NCBI RefSeq assembly: GCF_001306145.1
Contig: NZ_LGKO01000002.1
Location: 62,001 to 126,000 of the forward strand
Direction of reading: 5' to 3'
DNA length: 64,000 nt
Origin: Thermanaerothrix daxensis
GTDB lineage: Bacteria > Chloroflexota > Anaerolineae > Anaerolineales > Anaerolineaceae
The notes under the pieces were generated by a model, which did not search any database, was not told where the DNA came from, and saw nothing but the letters and a program-made list of their open reading frames with translations. The position numbers and the translations under genes are program-made. Positions 50,306-62,406 of this stretch are shown piece by piece (within the stretch, counting starts at the first letter, position 1; every line of letters begins with the position of its first letter).

Positions 50306-51391
50306 ATGGTGAGCGAACTGGCGCAGCGCCTGCTGGCCTGGTTTGACCAGAATGCTCGAGCTCTGCCCTGGCGTGAATCTCCACCTCATCCTTATCGGGT
50401 GTGGGTTTCAGAGGTCATGCTCCAGCAGACCCAGGTAGAGACGGTTTTGCCCTACTATCAGCGCTGGATGACGCGCTTCCCCGATTTGGAGACGTTGGCC
50501 GCTGCCACAGAGCAAGAGGTACTGCGCCTGTGGGAAGGATTGGGCTACTACCAGCGCGCGCGGGCACTGCACCGGGCGGCGCAAATCCTGGTCCGGGAGC
50601 GGGATGGCTGTTTTCCGCAGCGGGCAACGGAGTGGCAAACCCTGCCGGGGATCGGACCCTACACCGCGGCCGCCATCGCTTCTATTGCCTTCGGCGAGGT
50701 CGTTTTGGCGCTGGATGGCAATGTGCGGCGGGTGCTGGCGCGCTTGTTTGACCTGGATCTGCCTGTGGATAGCCCGGCAGGTGAACGCGAATTGAGACGC
50801 ATTGGGCAGGTGCATGTGCCGATTGACCGCCCTGGCGATTTCAACCAGGCGTTGATGGATCTGGGTGCAACGCTGTGTCGCCCTCAGACACCCCAGTGTG
50901 AGGTTTGTCCGGTGGCGGGGTTGTGTCTGGCGCGGGCACGGGGAACCCAATCCCTTCGTCCGGTTCGGCGGCGCGGCGGGGCTGTGCCTCACTACATTGT
51001 GACGGCTGCCGTCATCTGGCGTGGTGAGCAGGTGCTGCTGGCGCAACGCCCACCCCAGGGGTTGCTGGGCGGTCTGTGGGAATTCCCCGGGGGTAAACAA
51101 GAGCCCGGCGAGAGCCTGGAAGAGGCGCTACAGCGTGAAATTCGAGAGGAATTGGGGACCACTATCGTAGTTGGGGAGAAGGTGGGCGTCTTTCGGCACG
51201 CCTATAGCCACTTTCGGGTCACTTTGCATGCTTTTCACTGCTGCCTGGTTGGCGGGGAACCCCAACCTCTAGAAGCCACAGCACTGGAATGGGTTCCTGT
51301 GACGCGCCTTACCCATTACCCAATGGGAAAGCTGGACCGTCAAATTGCCCAGACCTTAATGCAGGCCCGTCCTTCGGCCTCGGCGGGGTAA
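50306..51391 (+). CDS. mutY: A/G-specific adenine glycosylase
   Basis: Removes adenine mispaired with 8-oxoguanine. 361 residues. N-terminal HhH-GPD domain: SEVMLQQTQVETVLPYYQRWMTRFPDLETLA, the helix-hairpin-helix LPGIGPYTAAAIASIAFGE and catalytic Asp in VLALDGNVRRVLARLF. The 4Fe-4S Cys loop is CRPQTPQCEVCPVAGLC. The C-terminal NUDIX-like domain that checks 8-oxoG contains WEFPGGKQEPGESLEEALQREIREELG. Complete. Confidence 0.95.
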   Translation: MVSELAQRLLAWFDQNARALPWRESPPHPYRVWVSEVMLQQTQVETVLPYYQRWMTRFPDLETLAAATEQEVLRLWEGLGYYQRARALHRAAQILVRERDGCFPQRATEWQTLPGIGPYTAAAIASIAFGEVVLALDGNVRRVLARLFDLDLPVDSPAGERELRRIGQVHVPIDRPGDFNQALMDLGATLCRPQTPQCEVCPVAGLCLARARGTQSLRPVRRRGGAVPHYIVTAAVIWRGEQVLLAQRPPQGLLGGLWEFPGGKQEPGESLEEALQREIREELGTTIVVGEKVGVFRHAYSHFRVTLHAFHCCLVGGEPQPLEATALEWVPVTRLTHYPMGKLDRQIAQTLMQARPSASAG

Positions 51392-51528
51392 AGCCGCAGA
51401 GCGACTATCCAACGAAGAGGGTATATCCCCAACCTTTGGAATTATGTACAATATCAAAGGGAGGGGGGCTTTCCTGTGTGGGTTGCGAATGGGTACAGGA
51501 TGGGGTGATGGCTCAAGGAGAAGCCGGC

Positions 51529-52227
51529 ATGACGGACGAAACGATCTTTGCTGAGTGGCGCGAAGCCATGGTGATCGAGCAAATTGAGCGGCGCGGGATC
51601 CGGGATCCGCGCGTTTTAGAGGCCTTCCGGCGTATTCCTCGCCATGAGTTTGTACCGCCTGCGCTTCGCTCGCGTGCTTACGATGATGGGCCACTACCGA
51701 TTGGCAAGGGACAGACCATTTCACAGCCCTTTATCGTAGCGCTGATGACCTCCTTACTTCAACTCAAAGGGGATGAGAAGGTGCTGGAAGTGGGAACGGG
51801 TTCGGGGTATCAGGCGGCGATTCTGAGCCTGCTGGCGAAGTGGGTGTATACCATCGAACGGTATGATGTGCTGGCCCGACGCGCGGAAGCCACGTTCAAG
51901 CGCCTGGGCCTGAAGAACATTACGGTGATATGCGGTGATGGTACACTGGGTTATCCGGAGGTTGCACCTTACCAGGGCATCATTGTCACCGCGGCAGCAG
52001 CGGCGCCTCCGCCTCCACTCCTGGAACAACTTGATGAGGGAGGGCGCCTGGTGATACCCATTGGTGATTATCTGGGGCAGATACTGCAGGTCTGGACCAA
52101 GAGTGGTGGACGGGTGGATTATGAGGATATCTTGCCGGTTAGTTTTGTGCCCTTACGGGGGCGCTATGGATGGAGCCCTCAGGCCTGGGAGCGTTACGAG
52201 GAAAATGACTTTGAGGCCGACGAGTAG
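51529..52227 (+). CDS. pcm: Protein-L-isoaspartate O-methyltransferase
   Basis: Repairs damaged isoaspartyl residues. 232 residues from MTDETIFAE, with AAGGAG 9 nt upstream. Motifs: RIPRHEFVPPALRSRAYDDGPLPIGKGQTISQPFIVALMTSLLQL and the AdoMet loop VLEVGTGSGYQAAILSLLA, then GDGTLGYPEVAPYQGIIVTAAAAAPPPPLLEQLDEGGRLVIPIG. An earlier in-frame ATG (51508) is possible. All catalytic features intact. Confidence 0.93.
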   Translation: MTDETIFAEWREAMVIEQIERRGIRDPRVLEAFRRIPRHEFVPPALRSRAYDDGPLPIGKGQTISQPFIVALMTSLLQLKGDEKVLEVGTGSGYQAAILSLLAKWVYTIERYDVLARRAEATFKRLGLKNITVICGDGTLGYPEVAPYQGIIVTAAAAAPPPPLLEQLDEGGRLVIPIGDYLGQILQVWTKSGGRVDYEDILPVSFVPLRGRYGWSPQAWERYEENDFEADE

Positions 52228-52324
52228 ACGGAATAAAACCTGATTTGGGTGTAGATGAATTCGCCTTTATGTCCGAAAACCCCTGATAAGTTCCAGAACG
52301 AAGTTTATTTACAAAATACGCCAT

Positions 52325-53826
52325 ATGAATTTATTTACTTTACGGCTCCGATATGAAAACCGCTATCTTAAAAAATTATGGTCAGATAGGAGAGAGGCAT
52401 TTTCTATCTTTACCATCTCACTAATCGGATTGATTTTACGTATATATAAGCTCGGAAAAAACAGTTTGTGGTTTGATGAAATTGGTGTCGCATTAGCGAT
52501 TCAGCCAAGTGACTTTGAAACGTTATTGGGCAACGTGCGTTCTCATGTTATGGCAATGCCGCTGGATTATGTTGTTAGGTGGGTATTTTCGAGACATTGC
52601 CTGAGTGAGGCTTGTTTACGATTTCCATCGGCTTTATGGGGTTCGTTGACGATACCCATTAGTTTTTTTCTGTTTCGGCGTTTAGTTGATACTAGGAAAG
52701 CCATTATTTCAACGTTGTTCTTAACCTTAAATCCTCTTCACCTTTATTATTCACAAGAATTACGTTTTTATTCACCGTTGTGCTTTTTTACATTCTTTCC
52801 ACCCTAGCCCTTCTATCTGCAACACAGAAACCTGTTTTTATAAATTGGTTGCGTTTTGTATTGATATATGTTGTTGGGTCGTATTTTCATGTTTATGTAG
52901 TTCTTTCCCTCCTGAATGGTGTTTATTGGTCATTATTTTCTGAAAATCGTTACTCCGACCAGAGAAGGGTTTTCAGGGGCTTGTTGGTGAGTGCTTTTGT
53001 TGCGTTTCTTGTAATTTTTCCGGGTTATTTGTTTCTTAGATCTACCGTTGAGTATCAAATGTTTTCGTTTTCTGAAGCGATCGTGAATATATTGATTGGC
53101 CTTGGTTGGTTCCCCATTAACCTAATGTCGCCACAGCACATCTATGTTTTTCATCTCCTCAATATATACTTTCAGGTTCTTGGTCTGTGGTTGTATGTAA
53201 AGACAAATAATAAGAGGACTGTCTCATGGGTCCTATCCAGTTTATTCCAGGTTCTAATGATTTTTTTAGTGAATCTTTCCACGGGTTATGCTTTTCGAGC
53301 AAGACAGCTCATATTTGTACTGCCAGTTCTTTGTCTTTTATCTGCAAGCGGGGCTATTGACATATATCAACGCGGATATCATTTTATAAAAAGGTGTTTT
53401 CTGATAAAGGTGTCGAGGTTTTTCAACATTAAGCACATCTATGTGTTTTGCGTAATGATTATTGTGTTGGGTATTTCTGGCAGTTGCTTGCAGGAGTACT
53501 ATCGTTTAGAAAAGAGCAGCAGACGGGAAATCAGTATTGAGTTGATACAACGATGGAAGCCAAATACGGTTATTTGGACTACGCCGCATTGGGAAGATCA
53601 GTATTATTCGTTCTACCTTACATTACTAGGACATCCTGAAGTTAAAAACGCAATATTTGGAAAAGAGAATATTCAAGGCTCAGAAGATGTAACCCTACCA
53701 ATTTGCTGGATAACAGATGGAAATATCTTACCTGAGGAAGAGGATATTATGAAAGAAATGGGTTTTGAGATAGTTCCACTTCGATCCAGTCCAATCCTTG
53801 ATGCCCAAATTCTTTGGTGCCGTTGA
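52325..53826 (+). pseudogene. GT39-like membrane glycosyltransferase, frameshifted, AT-rich
   Basis: Polytopic protein of the dolichyl-phosphate-mannose mannosyltransferase (PMT/GT39) type: GLILRIYKLGKNSLWFDEIGVALAIQ near the N terminus, HLYYSQELRFYS, then at least six more helices and a C-terminal domain. The frame shifts at a T6 run (52784-52789); one extra T would give FFYILSTLALL and about 500 residues. Base composition is clearly more AT-rich than the neighbours, suggesting transfer. Real inactivation and a homopolymer error are both possible. Confidence 0.78.
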
Positions 53827-53921
53827 TGGGTTGGGCTTTGTTTTGACCGAGAAGTTCATCTTTCCCCACAGGGATCGTCGGTGCTAACGTTGGGAACTGG
53901 GGCAATGTTCGGGAGGTGCCC

Positions 53922-54977
53922 ATGTCTCGTATGCGCTCTGGTTGGTACATCTCTCCCATGGTCATAGGGGGGATGATATTAGGATGGCTCCTGGTTGCCT
54001 GCTCCCCGCCCGGACTTGCTCAGAATACTCCTACTCCGTCCCTTGCGGTCACGTTGGGGGTGACGGTGTTGCCCACCCCGGCGCCGGCAACCGCCTCCCC
54101 CGCGCTGTCTCCAACTCTGCTGCCGACCTCAACGGTGACCCTCACACCCACTCCCCAGCCCCTGGTGCCGGCCTTTCGCCACATTGTCATCTTAATCTTT
54201 GAAAATCGTGAGATCACCCGGGTAATTGGCAACCCGCAAATGCCGGTATATAACCGATGGGCCAACGATTACACCCTGCTGACCCGCTACTATGCTATCA
54301 CCCATCCGAGCCTGCCTAACTACCTGGCGCTCATCGGGGGCGATACTTTTGGCATTCGGACCAATTGCATAGATTGTTACATTGATGCCCCCAGCCTGCC
54401 GGATTTGATTGAGGCCAGCGGGCGCACTTGGAAGACCTACCAGGAGGCCATGCCTGCGCCGTGCTACCTGCAGTATACGCTCCGTTATGCGCCCAAACAC
54501 AACCCTTTTATCTACTTTGATCCTATTCGCACCGATCCGGAGCGCTGCCAGGAGCGGGTGGTGCCGCTAAGCGAATTGGAGGACGACCTGCTGCAGGGCC
54601 AGTTACCCGATTTTGTCTTCATCACTCCCGATCTGTGCCATTCGGGGCATGATTGCGGACTGGATGTGGTGGATGCGTGGTTGGAGACATGGTTGACTCG
54701 CTTGTGGGCATACCCGCCCTTAGCCGAGGAGGGATTGGTCATCCTTACCTGGGATGAGGGTCAGGGAGAACAGGGATGTTGCGGCTTTGAGCCAGGCGGG
54801 GGACGCGTGGCTGCCGTGCTGATCTCTGCTCGGGTAAAGCGTGGTTTCCAGGACGAAACGCCCTACACCCATTATTCCCTGCTGAAAACAATCGCCACAG
54901 CCTGGAACCTGCCTCTATTAGGCCATGCAGCAGATGCCCAGACAGCGCTGATCCAGGCGCCCTGGCAGGGGCCATGA
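53922..54977 (+). CDS. Phosphoesterase-family lipoprotein
   Basis: 351 residues, alkaline-phosphatase-fold phosphoesterase (PF04185, as in phosphatidylinositol or non-specific phospholipases and acid phosphatases). Lipobox LLVACSPPG; Thr/Pro-rich linker; FRHIVILIFENREITRVIGNPQMPVYNRWANDYTLLTRYYAITHPSLPNYLALIGG is the family N-terminal core with the active-site region. Later DFVFITPDLCHSGHDCGLDVVD and LVILTWDEGQGEQGCCGF. Start 53922 follows GGGAGG. Membrane-anchored, external. Confidence 0.83.
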   Translation: MSRMRSGWYISPMVIGGMILGWLLVACSPPGLAQNTPTPSLAVTLGVTVLPTPAPATASPALSPTLLPTSTVTLTPTPQPLVPAFRHIVILIFENREITRVIGNPQMPVYNRWANDYTLLTRYYAITHPSLPNYLALIGGDTFGIRTNCIDCYIDAPSLPDLIEASGRTWKTYQEAMPAPCYLQYTLRYAPKHNPFIYFDPIRTDPERCQERVVPLSELEDDLLQGQLPDFVFITPDLCHSGHDCGLDVVDAWLETWLTRLWAYPPLAEEGLVILTWDEGQGEQGCCGFEPGGGRVAAVLISARVKRGFQDETPYTHYSLLKTIATAWNLPLLGHAADAQTALIQAPWQGP

Positions 54978-54993
54978 GACTTTCTCTCAGGGA

Positions 54994-56865
54994 CTAACCG
55001 CCCTCACTGGCGGGGGTTGGTACCTCGGTACCCGGGCCGTACTCATAAACGGCCTGCCAGGGGCGATAATGGGTCTTAAAGGTGTCCCGCAGATAGACTT
55101 CGCCGTTGCGGTAGACGGTGCGTGTGACGATCACATCGGCGCCCTGGGCTTCCCAATCTACCTGCTTAATCTCGCCGGTGGCGAGGTCGGGGTTTTCGCG
55201 GTAGAGCGGTGGGGGTGGATCCACGACATTAATGGGGCCAGTCGTATCCCACTCTACCCGGCGGCCATCTGAGGTGGAATAGAACTTCCAGGTGAGCGTG
55301 CTAGCGGCAGGGTTGACGTAAGTTTCCATCAGCAGCCAGTAGGGGGTATCGTTTTTGAATTTGAAATCCACCAGCGGGACGAAGACGGTGGCATCCAGGC
55401 CTGCCAGACGCGGGTTAATGCGATTGCCAGCGACTTTCTCGTAGTAATAAACGCGGTAAGCGTGCGCATGACGTTCGACGATGGGAAAACCGGCAAAGAA
55501 AGCCGCCCGGAAGAGGGTGGTGCTCACCTGACACACCCCTCCGCCTACCCCTTTGATGGTTTGGTTGCCCACAATGATCAGGGCTTCGGCGTAACCGTTG
55601 TCCAGGGTGATATCACCCAGAGCCTGGGCCATGGAAAAGACCTCACCTGGGGCAACCAGCAGTCCATGGAAGCGCGCGGCAGCGGCCTGGATGTTCTGCA
55701 CCCGTTCGCGACTGGAGCCGTAAAAGTAACTGGTTTCTGCATGGATCAATTCGCGAATTCCCAATTGCTCGGCAGTGGCTTCGTCGGTCACTGGGGGTGG
55801 GTTGTAATCGAACACCAGGGGAATGGTGTGCTCGCCCTGCGTTGCTTTTTCCTGGATGGTACGCAGGCTTGCCTCGATGTTGAGGCGGCGCCCGATCACA
55901 GCATGCTGAATGAGTTCAAGTTGCCGTGTGTCGTCATTGAAGATGAAGCGTGCATTCTGAGGGTCTTTGGCCAGTGTCGGGGCCAAATTGCTCAGGAAGT
56001 TGAGCAGAGCCTCACGCTGCAAGGTGACCCGGTAAGTGGCGCTATGTTCATCCTGAACCCGCTCGATGGCCAGCATGCCGGCTAAAGTAGGGGGATCAAA
56101 CACCCAGGGACCCACTTGACCGTAGTCGGGCTGGTCCTCGGGCAGGGTGATGGTCAGGGGCTGGCTGAGGATGCGCCGGGCCACTTCAGCCTGGGCGCTG
56201 GCATCCAGAATAAGGGGTGGGGTTTCGCGCACGATCAGCGGAACCACCCCGTCTTTTAGTGTTTGCAGTTGGGTGGTGAGCAGAATCAGCGAGGATTCAA
56301 CATCCAGGGTACGGCCGATTTCGCCCGAGCGCACGATGACCTCAGTGCCCTGGAGCCCTAGGCTGGCTTCAATCACCGGGCGATCAATCTCTTTGGCCAG
56401 GGTGAGTAACTGCTGTTGAGCAATGCGTTGGTCAAAGATGAGGACTGGTGAGAGCGTTTTACCGGAATAGAGAGCCTGAATTTGATCTCCCAGACGCTCC
56501 AAAAGCGGGCCGGAGCGCCCCAGGCGGAAGGCCTGCTGAGCAGAGGCCTGGGCGTCCAGAAACAGCCCCAATTCCTGGGGGGTGAAAAGCCAGATTTTAT
56601 CCTTATCCTGAAGCAGGACGCGCCCGCTCTGAGGGAACGTCCACTCGGCGGCCAGGCGCTGAGCAGCCGCAGTGGGGGTGAGGCCGCCCAGGGGTACGCC
56701 TGCCACGCTTACGCCGGGGAAAATGCGCCCAGCGAACCAGAGTTGGAAAAATAAAGTGGCTCCAAGTGCCAGGCCGATAAATGCCAATGCGGCGGTTGCC
56801 AGAATCACCAGCGCCTGGTGCAGGCGAGAATCGAGTTGAGGGAAGGAAAGCGGTTCAGCGCGCAT
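54994..56865 (-). CDS. VanW-family protein with peptidoglycan-binding-like repeats
   Basis: 623 residues. A single N-terminal membrane anchor (LVILATAALAFIGLALGATLFFQLWFAG) is followed by several PG_binding_4-like repeats (GGLTPTAAAQRLAAEW; RTLDVESSLILLTTQL). A VanW domain follows: ETSYFYGSSRERVQNIQAAAARFHGLLVAPGEVFSMAQALGDITLDNGYAEALIIVGNQTIKGVGGGVCQVSTTLFRAAFFAGFPIVERHAHAYRV. A short C-terminal region remains. Function of VanW unknown, linked to the cell envelope. Confidence 0.87.
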   Translation of the reverse strand: MRAEPLSFPQLDSRLHQALVILATAALAFIGLALGATLFFQLWFAGRIFPGVSVAGVPLGGLTPTAAAQRLAAEWTFPQSGRVLLQDKDKIWLFTPQELGLFLDAQASAQQAFRLGRSGPLLERLGDQIQALYSGKTLSPVLIFDQRIAQQQLLTLAKEIDRPVIEASLGLQGTEVIVRSGEIGRTLDVESSLILLTTQLQTLKDGVVPLIVRETPPLILDASAQAEVARRILSQPLTITLPEDQPDYGQVGPWVFDPPTLAGMLAIERVQDEHSATYRVTLQREALLNFLSNLAPTLAKDPQNARFIFNDDTRQLELIQHAVIGRRLNIEASLRTIQEKATQGEHTIPLVFDYNPPPVTDEATAEQLGIRELIHAETSYFYGSSRERVQNIQAAAARFHGLLVAPGEVFSMAQALGDITLDNGYAEALIIVGNQTIKGVGGGVCQVSTTLFRAAFFAGFPIVERHAHAYRVYYYEKVAGNRINPRLAGLDATVFVPLVDFKFKNDTPYWLLMETYVNPAASTLTWKFYSTSDGRRVEWDTTGPINVVDPPPPLYRENPDLATGEIKQVDWEAQGADVIVTRTVYRNGEVYLRDTFKTHYRPWQAVYEYGPGTEVPTPASEGG

Positions 56866-56990
56866 AAGTATCCTGAATTATACTTTGAGAGAGCAAATCT
56901 TTATTAGAGACGTTTCTCTTAAGCCGGGGGTTCCCCCAAATGAACTGCAATCTGCGTGCCAGAACGAGATGGGAGCCAAGCCAGTCCTAG

Positions 56991-57707
56991 ATGAGCGATG
57001 AGGGTTCGAGACCTATGCCTCTACCGCATGTTCCTCCTCATGCCTGGGAGGTAAGCCCGGAAGAAGCGGTAGCCATTCAGATGCAATGGCGCGAACGGGT
57101 TATTCGTGTGGATTGCCTGGGCGAGGTCCGAACCATTGCAGGGGTAGATGTGGGGTTTGAGGATGAGGGACGAGTAGCGCGCGCGGCAGTGGTCGTGTTG
57201 GATTTCCCAGGGCTGGTCATGCGAGAGCAGGTGCTGGCCAGGCGGCCGGTTACCTTCCCTTACGTTCCGGGATTGCTCTCCTTTCGGGAGGCGCCGGTGA
57301 TTCTGGAGGCACTGGCTCGTTTGCGCCTCTGGCCGGATGTGTTGCTGGTGGATGGGCAGGGAATAGCCCACCCGCGGCGCCTGGGCATTGCCAGTCATTT
57401 GGGGGTGTGGTGCGACCTGCCCACCGTGGGGGTGGCGAAATCGCGTCTGGTGGGACAGCACGCCCCGGTGGCCGAGGCCGCGGGGGCATGGCAGCCGCTT
57501 TATGAGGGGGATGAGGTGATTGGAGCCGCCCTGCGTACACGGGCGGGGGTCAGGCCGGTTTATGTCTCGATTGGTCATCGCGTGAGTCTGGAAACGGCGA
57601 TAGATCTGGTCATGCGTTGTACGCGCGGGTATCGTCTACCGGAGCCACTGCGTTTGGCCCATCATCTGGCTTCAGTAGTTGAAAAAGGTGGAAAAGAGGG
57701 CCGTTAA
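56991..57707 (+). CDS. nfi: Endonuclease V
   Basis: Repairs deaminated bases, cutting near inosine. 238 residues. Active-site Asp in [27 protein letters not shown], then [63 protein letters not shown], and [30 protein letters not shown]. Complete. The start at 56991 has no ribosome site; 57015 is also possible. Precedes the rrn promoter region by 6 bp. Confidence 0.93.
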   Translation: MSDEGSRPMPLPHVPPHAWEVSPEEAVAIQMQWRERVIRVDCLGEVRTIAGVDVGFEDEGRVARAAVVVLDFPGLVMREQVLARRPVTFPYVPGLLSFREAPVILEALARLRLWPDVLLVDGQGIAHPRRLGIASHLGVWCDLPTVGVAKSRLVGQHAPVAEAAGAWQPLYEGDEVIGAALRTRAGVRPVYVSIGHRVSLETAIDLVMRCTRGYRLPEPLRLAHHLASVVEKGGKEGR

Positions 57708-57713
57708 AACCCT

Positions 57714-57741
57714 TGACATAAGCAAGCGGGAGAGTATAATC
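57714..57741 (+). promoter_or_regulatory. rrn promoter P1 (TTGACA-16-TATAAT)
   Basis: Perfect -35 (57714-57719) and -10 (57736-57741) with a 16-nt spacer, about 490 bp before 16S. Confidence 0.85.
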
Positions 57742-57902
57742 AAGCCCGCTGCCTCGGAAAGAGGCCCATTTCGCCGGGCAGCCGGCAAATGGATGACAAG
57801 TGGATAAAGAGGGCCCAGCCTTCCCGCTGGCGGAGAAAGAGCGCCAGGGTGAGCAGAGCGCCGAGCAAAGCGGCAGACATCGCAAATAGGCGCGTGAACC
57901 TC

Positions 57903-57931
57903 TTGACAGCCTGAAGGGAACTCGGTACAAT
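57903..57931 (+). promoter_or_regulatory. rrn promoter P2 (TTGACA-17-TACAAT)
   Basis: Perfect -35 (57903-57908) and TACAAT (57926-57931), 17-nt spacer. Confidence 0.82.
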
Positions 57932-58103
57932 AAGAGTCCCAAGGTGAGGGCGATCTTGCTCGCAAAGAGCGGATCGGTAACAAGTGAACAGGTTGTCTCA
58001 AGAGGGACCAGGCCTGACAAGGGTGTCGTGCGAGAAGCCGGTGTTGACCCCGCTAGACGAAAGAAAAGCGAAGGATTGACATCGGCGGTTTTATCGGCAG
58101 ACC

Positions 58104-58132
58104 TTGACAGGAGCAAAGAGGATGGGTAAAAT
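58104..58132 (+). promoter_or_regulatory. rrn promoter P3 (TTGACA-17-TAAAAT)
   Basis: Perfect -35 (58104-58109) and TAAAAT (58127-58132), 17-nt spacer, about 100 bp before the mature 16S. Confidence 0.82.
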
Positions 58133-58149
58133 CTGGCCCTCGGAGACCA

Positions 58150-58180
58150 GCACCTTAACAACTGAAGAGTGGTAGGAAGA
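58150..58180 (+). promoter_or_regulatory. 5' arm of 16S precursor processing stem
   Basis: About 31 nt beginning GCACCTTAACAACTGAAG are almost perfectly complementary to 59840-59870 beyond the 16S 3' end. Such stems bring the 16S ends together for RNase III-type cleavage. Confidence 0.8.
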
Positions 58181-58234
58181 CACCTGTCGATCCGGCGAGT
58201 TTAACCTTGACGCCTGAAAAGGCGATATCAAACT

Positions 58235-59739
<1,505 letters not shown>

Positions 59740-59839
59740 CTAGGGAGCGCAGAGCAACCCTCTGCGGAGGGGCGCTCAACCGCGCAAACTGTGATCCTCT
59801 AAATCCTCGCAGCGGTGGCGAGGTCCGGTCGCAGGACGA

Positions 59840-59870
59840 TCTTCCTATCACTTCTCAGTTGTTAAGGTGC
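59840..59870 (+). promoter_or_regulatory. 3' arm of 16S precursor processing stem
   Basis: Ends CAGTTGTTAAGGTGC and pairs with 58150-58180, with only a few mismatches over 31 nt. Confidence 0.8.
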
Positions 59871-59884
59871 GGGCGGCACCGGAT

Positions 59885-59958
59885 GGGCCTTTAGCTCAGC
59901 TGGTTAGAGCGCGCCTCTGATAAGGGCGAGGTCTCAGGTTCGACTCCTGAAAGGCCCA
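59885..59958 (+). tRNA. tRNA-Ile (GAT)
   Basis: 74-nt cloverleaf: acceptor GGGCCTT/AAGGCCC, D arm AGCTCAGCTGGTTAGAGC, anticodon loop CTGATAA, T arm with GTTCGA. CCA not encoded. Usual rrn spacer tRNA. Confidence 0.97.
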
Positions 59959-59971
59959 CTGCCCCGAGCGC

Positions 59972-60044
59972 GGGGATGTAGCTTAGTTGGGAGAGCGCCG
60001 CCTTTGCACGGCGGAGGTCAGGGGTTCGAATCCCCTCATCTCCA
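59972..60044 (+). tRNA. tRNA-Ala (TGC)
   Basis: 73 nt: acceptor GGGGATG/CATCTCC, anticodon loop TTTGCAC, T arm with GTTCGAA. CCA not encoded. The 365 nt to the 23S contain a CGACCCGGC/GCCGGGTCG hairpin and further paired segments, no gene. Confidence 0.97.
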
Positions 60045-60887
60045 CTGAGTTACACGGAGGAGGCCGGAAACGGTCGAGATTGACGAACGAGGTGTTTGGA
60101 TAGCGTGAGTCGGAACGAAGCGCAGGTCTGAGTTACAAAGGCGAACCGCAAGGGATCAATTGTAGACGACCCGGCGGTGAGCCGGGTCGCCGTGTGAAAA
60201 TTAACAAGGGTATAGGGTTGTTAGGTTGGCTTGTGCTGAGTGGTCCTGACCGTAAGGGTGAGGGGCACTGAGCGCCAGCCAACGGCGCCCGATCGCAAGA
60301 TCGGAACTGCACCTTAAAAAGTGAATAGTGTGATGTAGGCCAAAACAACGTAAGGCCCAATTTCGACGGGACAAAAAAACAAAGAGTCCTGGGTTCTCCG
60401 TATCACGTACGGAAGCTACTAAGGGCTTACGGTGGATGCCTAGGCGCCAAGTGCCGATGAAGGACGTGGGTCACTGCGATAAGCCTCGGGGAGCCGTGAA
60501 CAGGCGTTGATCCGGGGATCTCCGAATGGGGAAACCCGCCAGTGTGAACCACTGGCATCGCCCGCTGAACACATAGGCGGAGCGAGGGGAACCTGGGGAA
60601 CTGAAACATCTAAGTACCCAGAGGAAAAGAAATTATTCCCTGAGTAGTGGCGAGCGAAAGGGGAAAAGCCCAAACCATCTCGGCTTGCCGGGGTGGGGTT
60701 GTAGGGCCTGGCGTATGGGAGTGACAAAGCAATTCGCTAGCAGAAAGGTGTGGGAAAGCCTGCCAGAGAGGGTAATAGCCCCGTATGCGAAAGCGAGTTG
60801 CCTCCCGCCAGGACCCTGAGTACCGCCGGGCACGCTAATCCGGCGGGAAGCTGGGGAGTCCACTCTCCAAGGCTAAATACACTTGGC

Positions 60888-60933
<46 letters not shown>

Positions 60934-61114
60934 GGCGAGGGGAGTGAAATAGAACCTGAAACCGTAAGCCTACAAGCAGTTGGAGGGCTAATGGCGGGTC
61001 GGTGCTCCGGCGAAAGCCGGGTGCGCGCCGCTAGGCCTGACAGCGTGCCTCTTGGAGAATGAGCCTGCGAGTTAATCTCTGTGGCGAGGCTAAGGGAGTG
61101 ACACCCGGAGCCGT

Positions 61115-61145
<31 letters not shown>

Positions 61146-61270
61146 CGCAGGGATTAGACCCGAAACCGGGTGAGCTACCCATGGCCAGGGTGAAACGAGC
61201 TTAACCGCTCGTGGAGGCCCGAACCCACTAACGTTGCAAAGTTAGGGGATGAGCTGTGGGTAGGGGTGAT

Positions 61271-61302
<32 letters not shown>

Positions 61303-61537
61303 CCCGAAATAGCTTTAGGGCTAGCGCCACGCGTTCAGTAGCGGAGGTAGAGCACTGAATGGGCTAGGGGGCTTATTGCTTACCGAACCCAATCAAACTC
61401 CGAATGCCGCTACTCCATAGCGTGGCAGTCGGACTGCGGGTGATGAGATTCGTGGTCGAGAGGGAAACAGCCCAGACCATCGGCTAAGGTCCCAAAATTC
61501 AGGCTAAGTGGGAAACGATGTGGGGTTACTGAAACAA

Positions 61538-61595
<58 letters not shown>

Positions 61596-62298
61596 TAGTG
61601 ACCCTGCGCGGAAAACTCAACGGGGCTAAGCCTGATACCGAAGCCATGGGTCTCAGCGAAAGCTGAGGCGGTAGGGGAGCGTTCTACTCGCGGGGAAGGT
61701 CGACCGGAAGGACGGCTGGAGCGAGTAGAAGTGAGAATGCAGGCATGAGTAGCGTAAAACACGTGAGAACCGTGTTCGCCGTATGTCTAAGGTTTCCGAC
61801 GCCAGGTCAATCCGCGTCGGGTTAGTCGGGCCCTTAGCCGAGGCCGAAAGGCGTAGGTGATGGACATCCGGTCAACATTCCGGAACCACTCGAGAGGAGC
61901 GATGGAGGGACGCAGCGAGGTAGGCCAGCCTGCGATTGGTCGTGCAGGTGCATGGCGTGTCAGGCGATGAGGCCGGCAGGCAAATCCGCCGGCTGAGCTG
62001 AGATGCCGTGGCGGGCCGTAAGGCGAAGTGAGCTGAGCCTTGCTGCCAAGAAAAGCTTCTAAGCGTTGAATCTCGAGTGCCCGTACCGCAAACCGACACT
62101 GGTAGACGGGTAGAGTATACCCAGGCGAACGGGAGAACCCTCGTTAAGGAACTAGGCAAATTGGCCCCGTAACTTCGGGAGAAGGGGTGCCTTCTGGCGT
62201 GAGCTAACCGCGTAGCGCCGGGAGGTCGCAGTGAAATGGCCCTAGCGACTGGTTACCAAAACCACAGGTCTCTGCTAAGCCGTAAGGCGATGTATAGG

Positions 62299-62339
<41 letters not shown>

Positions 62340-62350
62340 TAGCGCAAGCG

Positions 62351-62390
<40 letters not shown>

Positions 62391-62406
62391 CTAACGGTCC
62401 TAAGGT

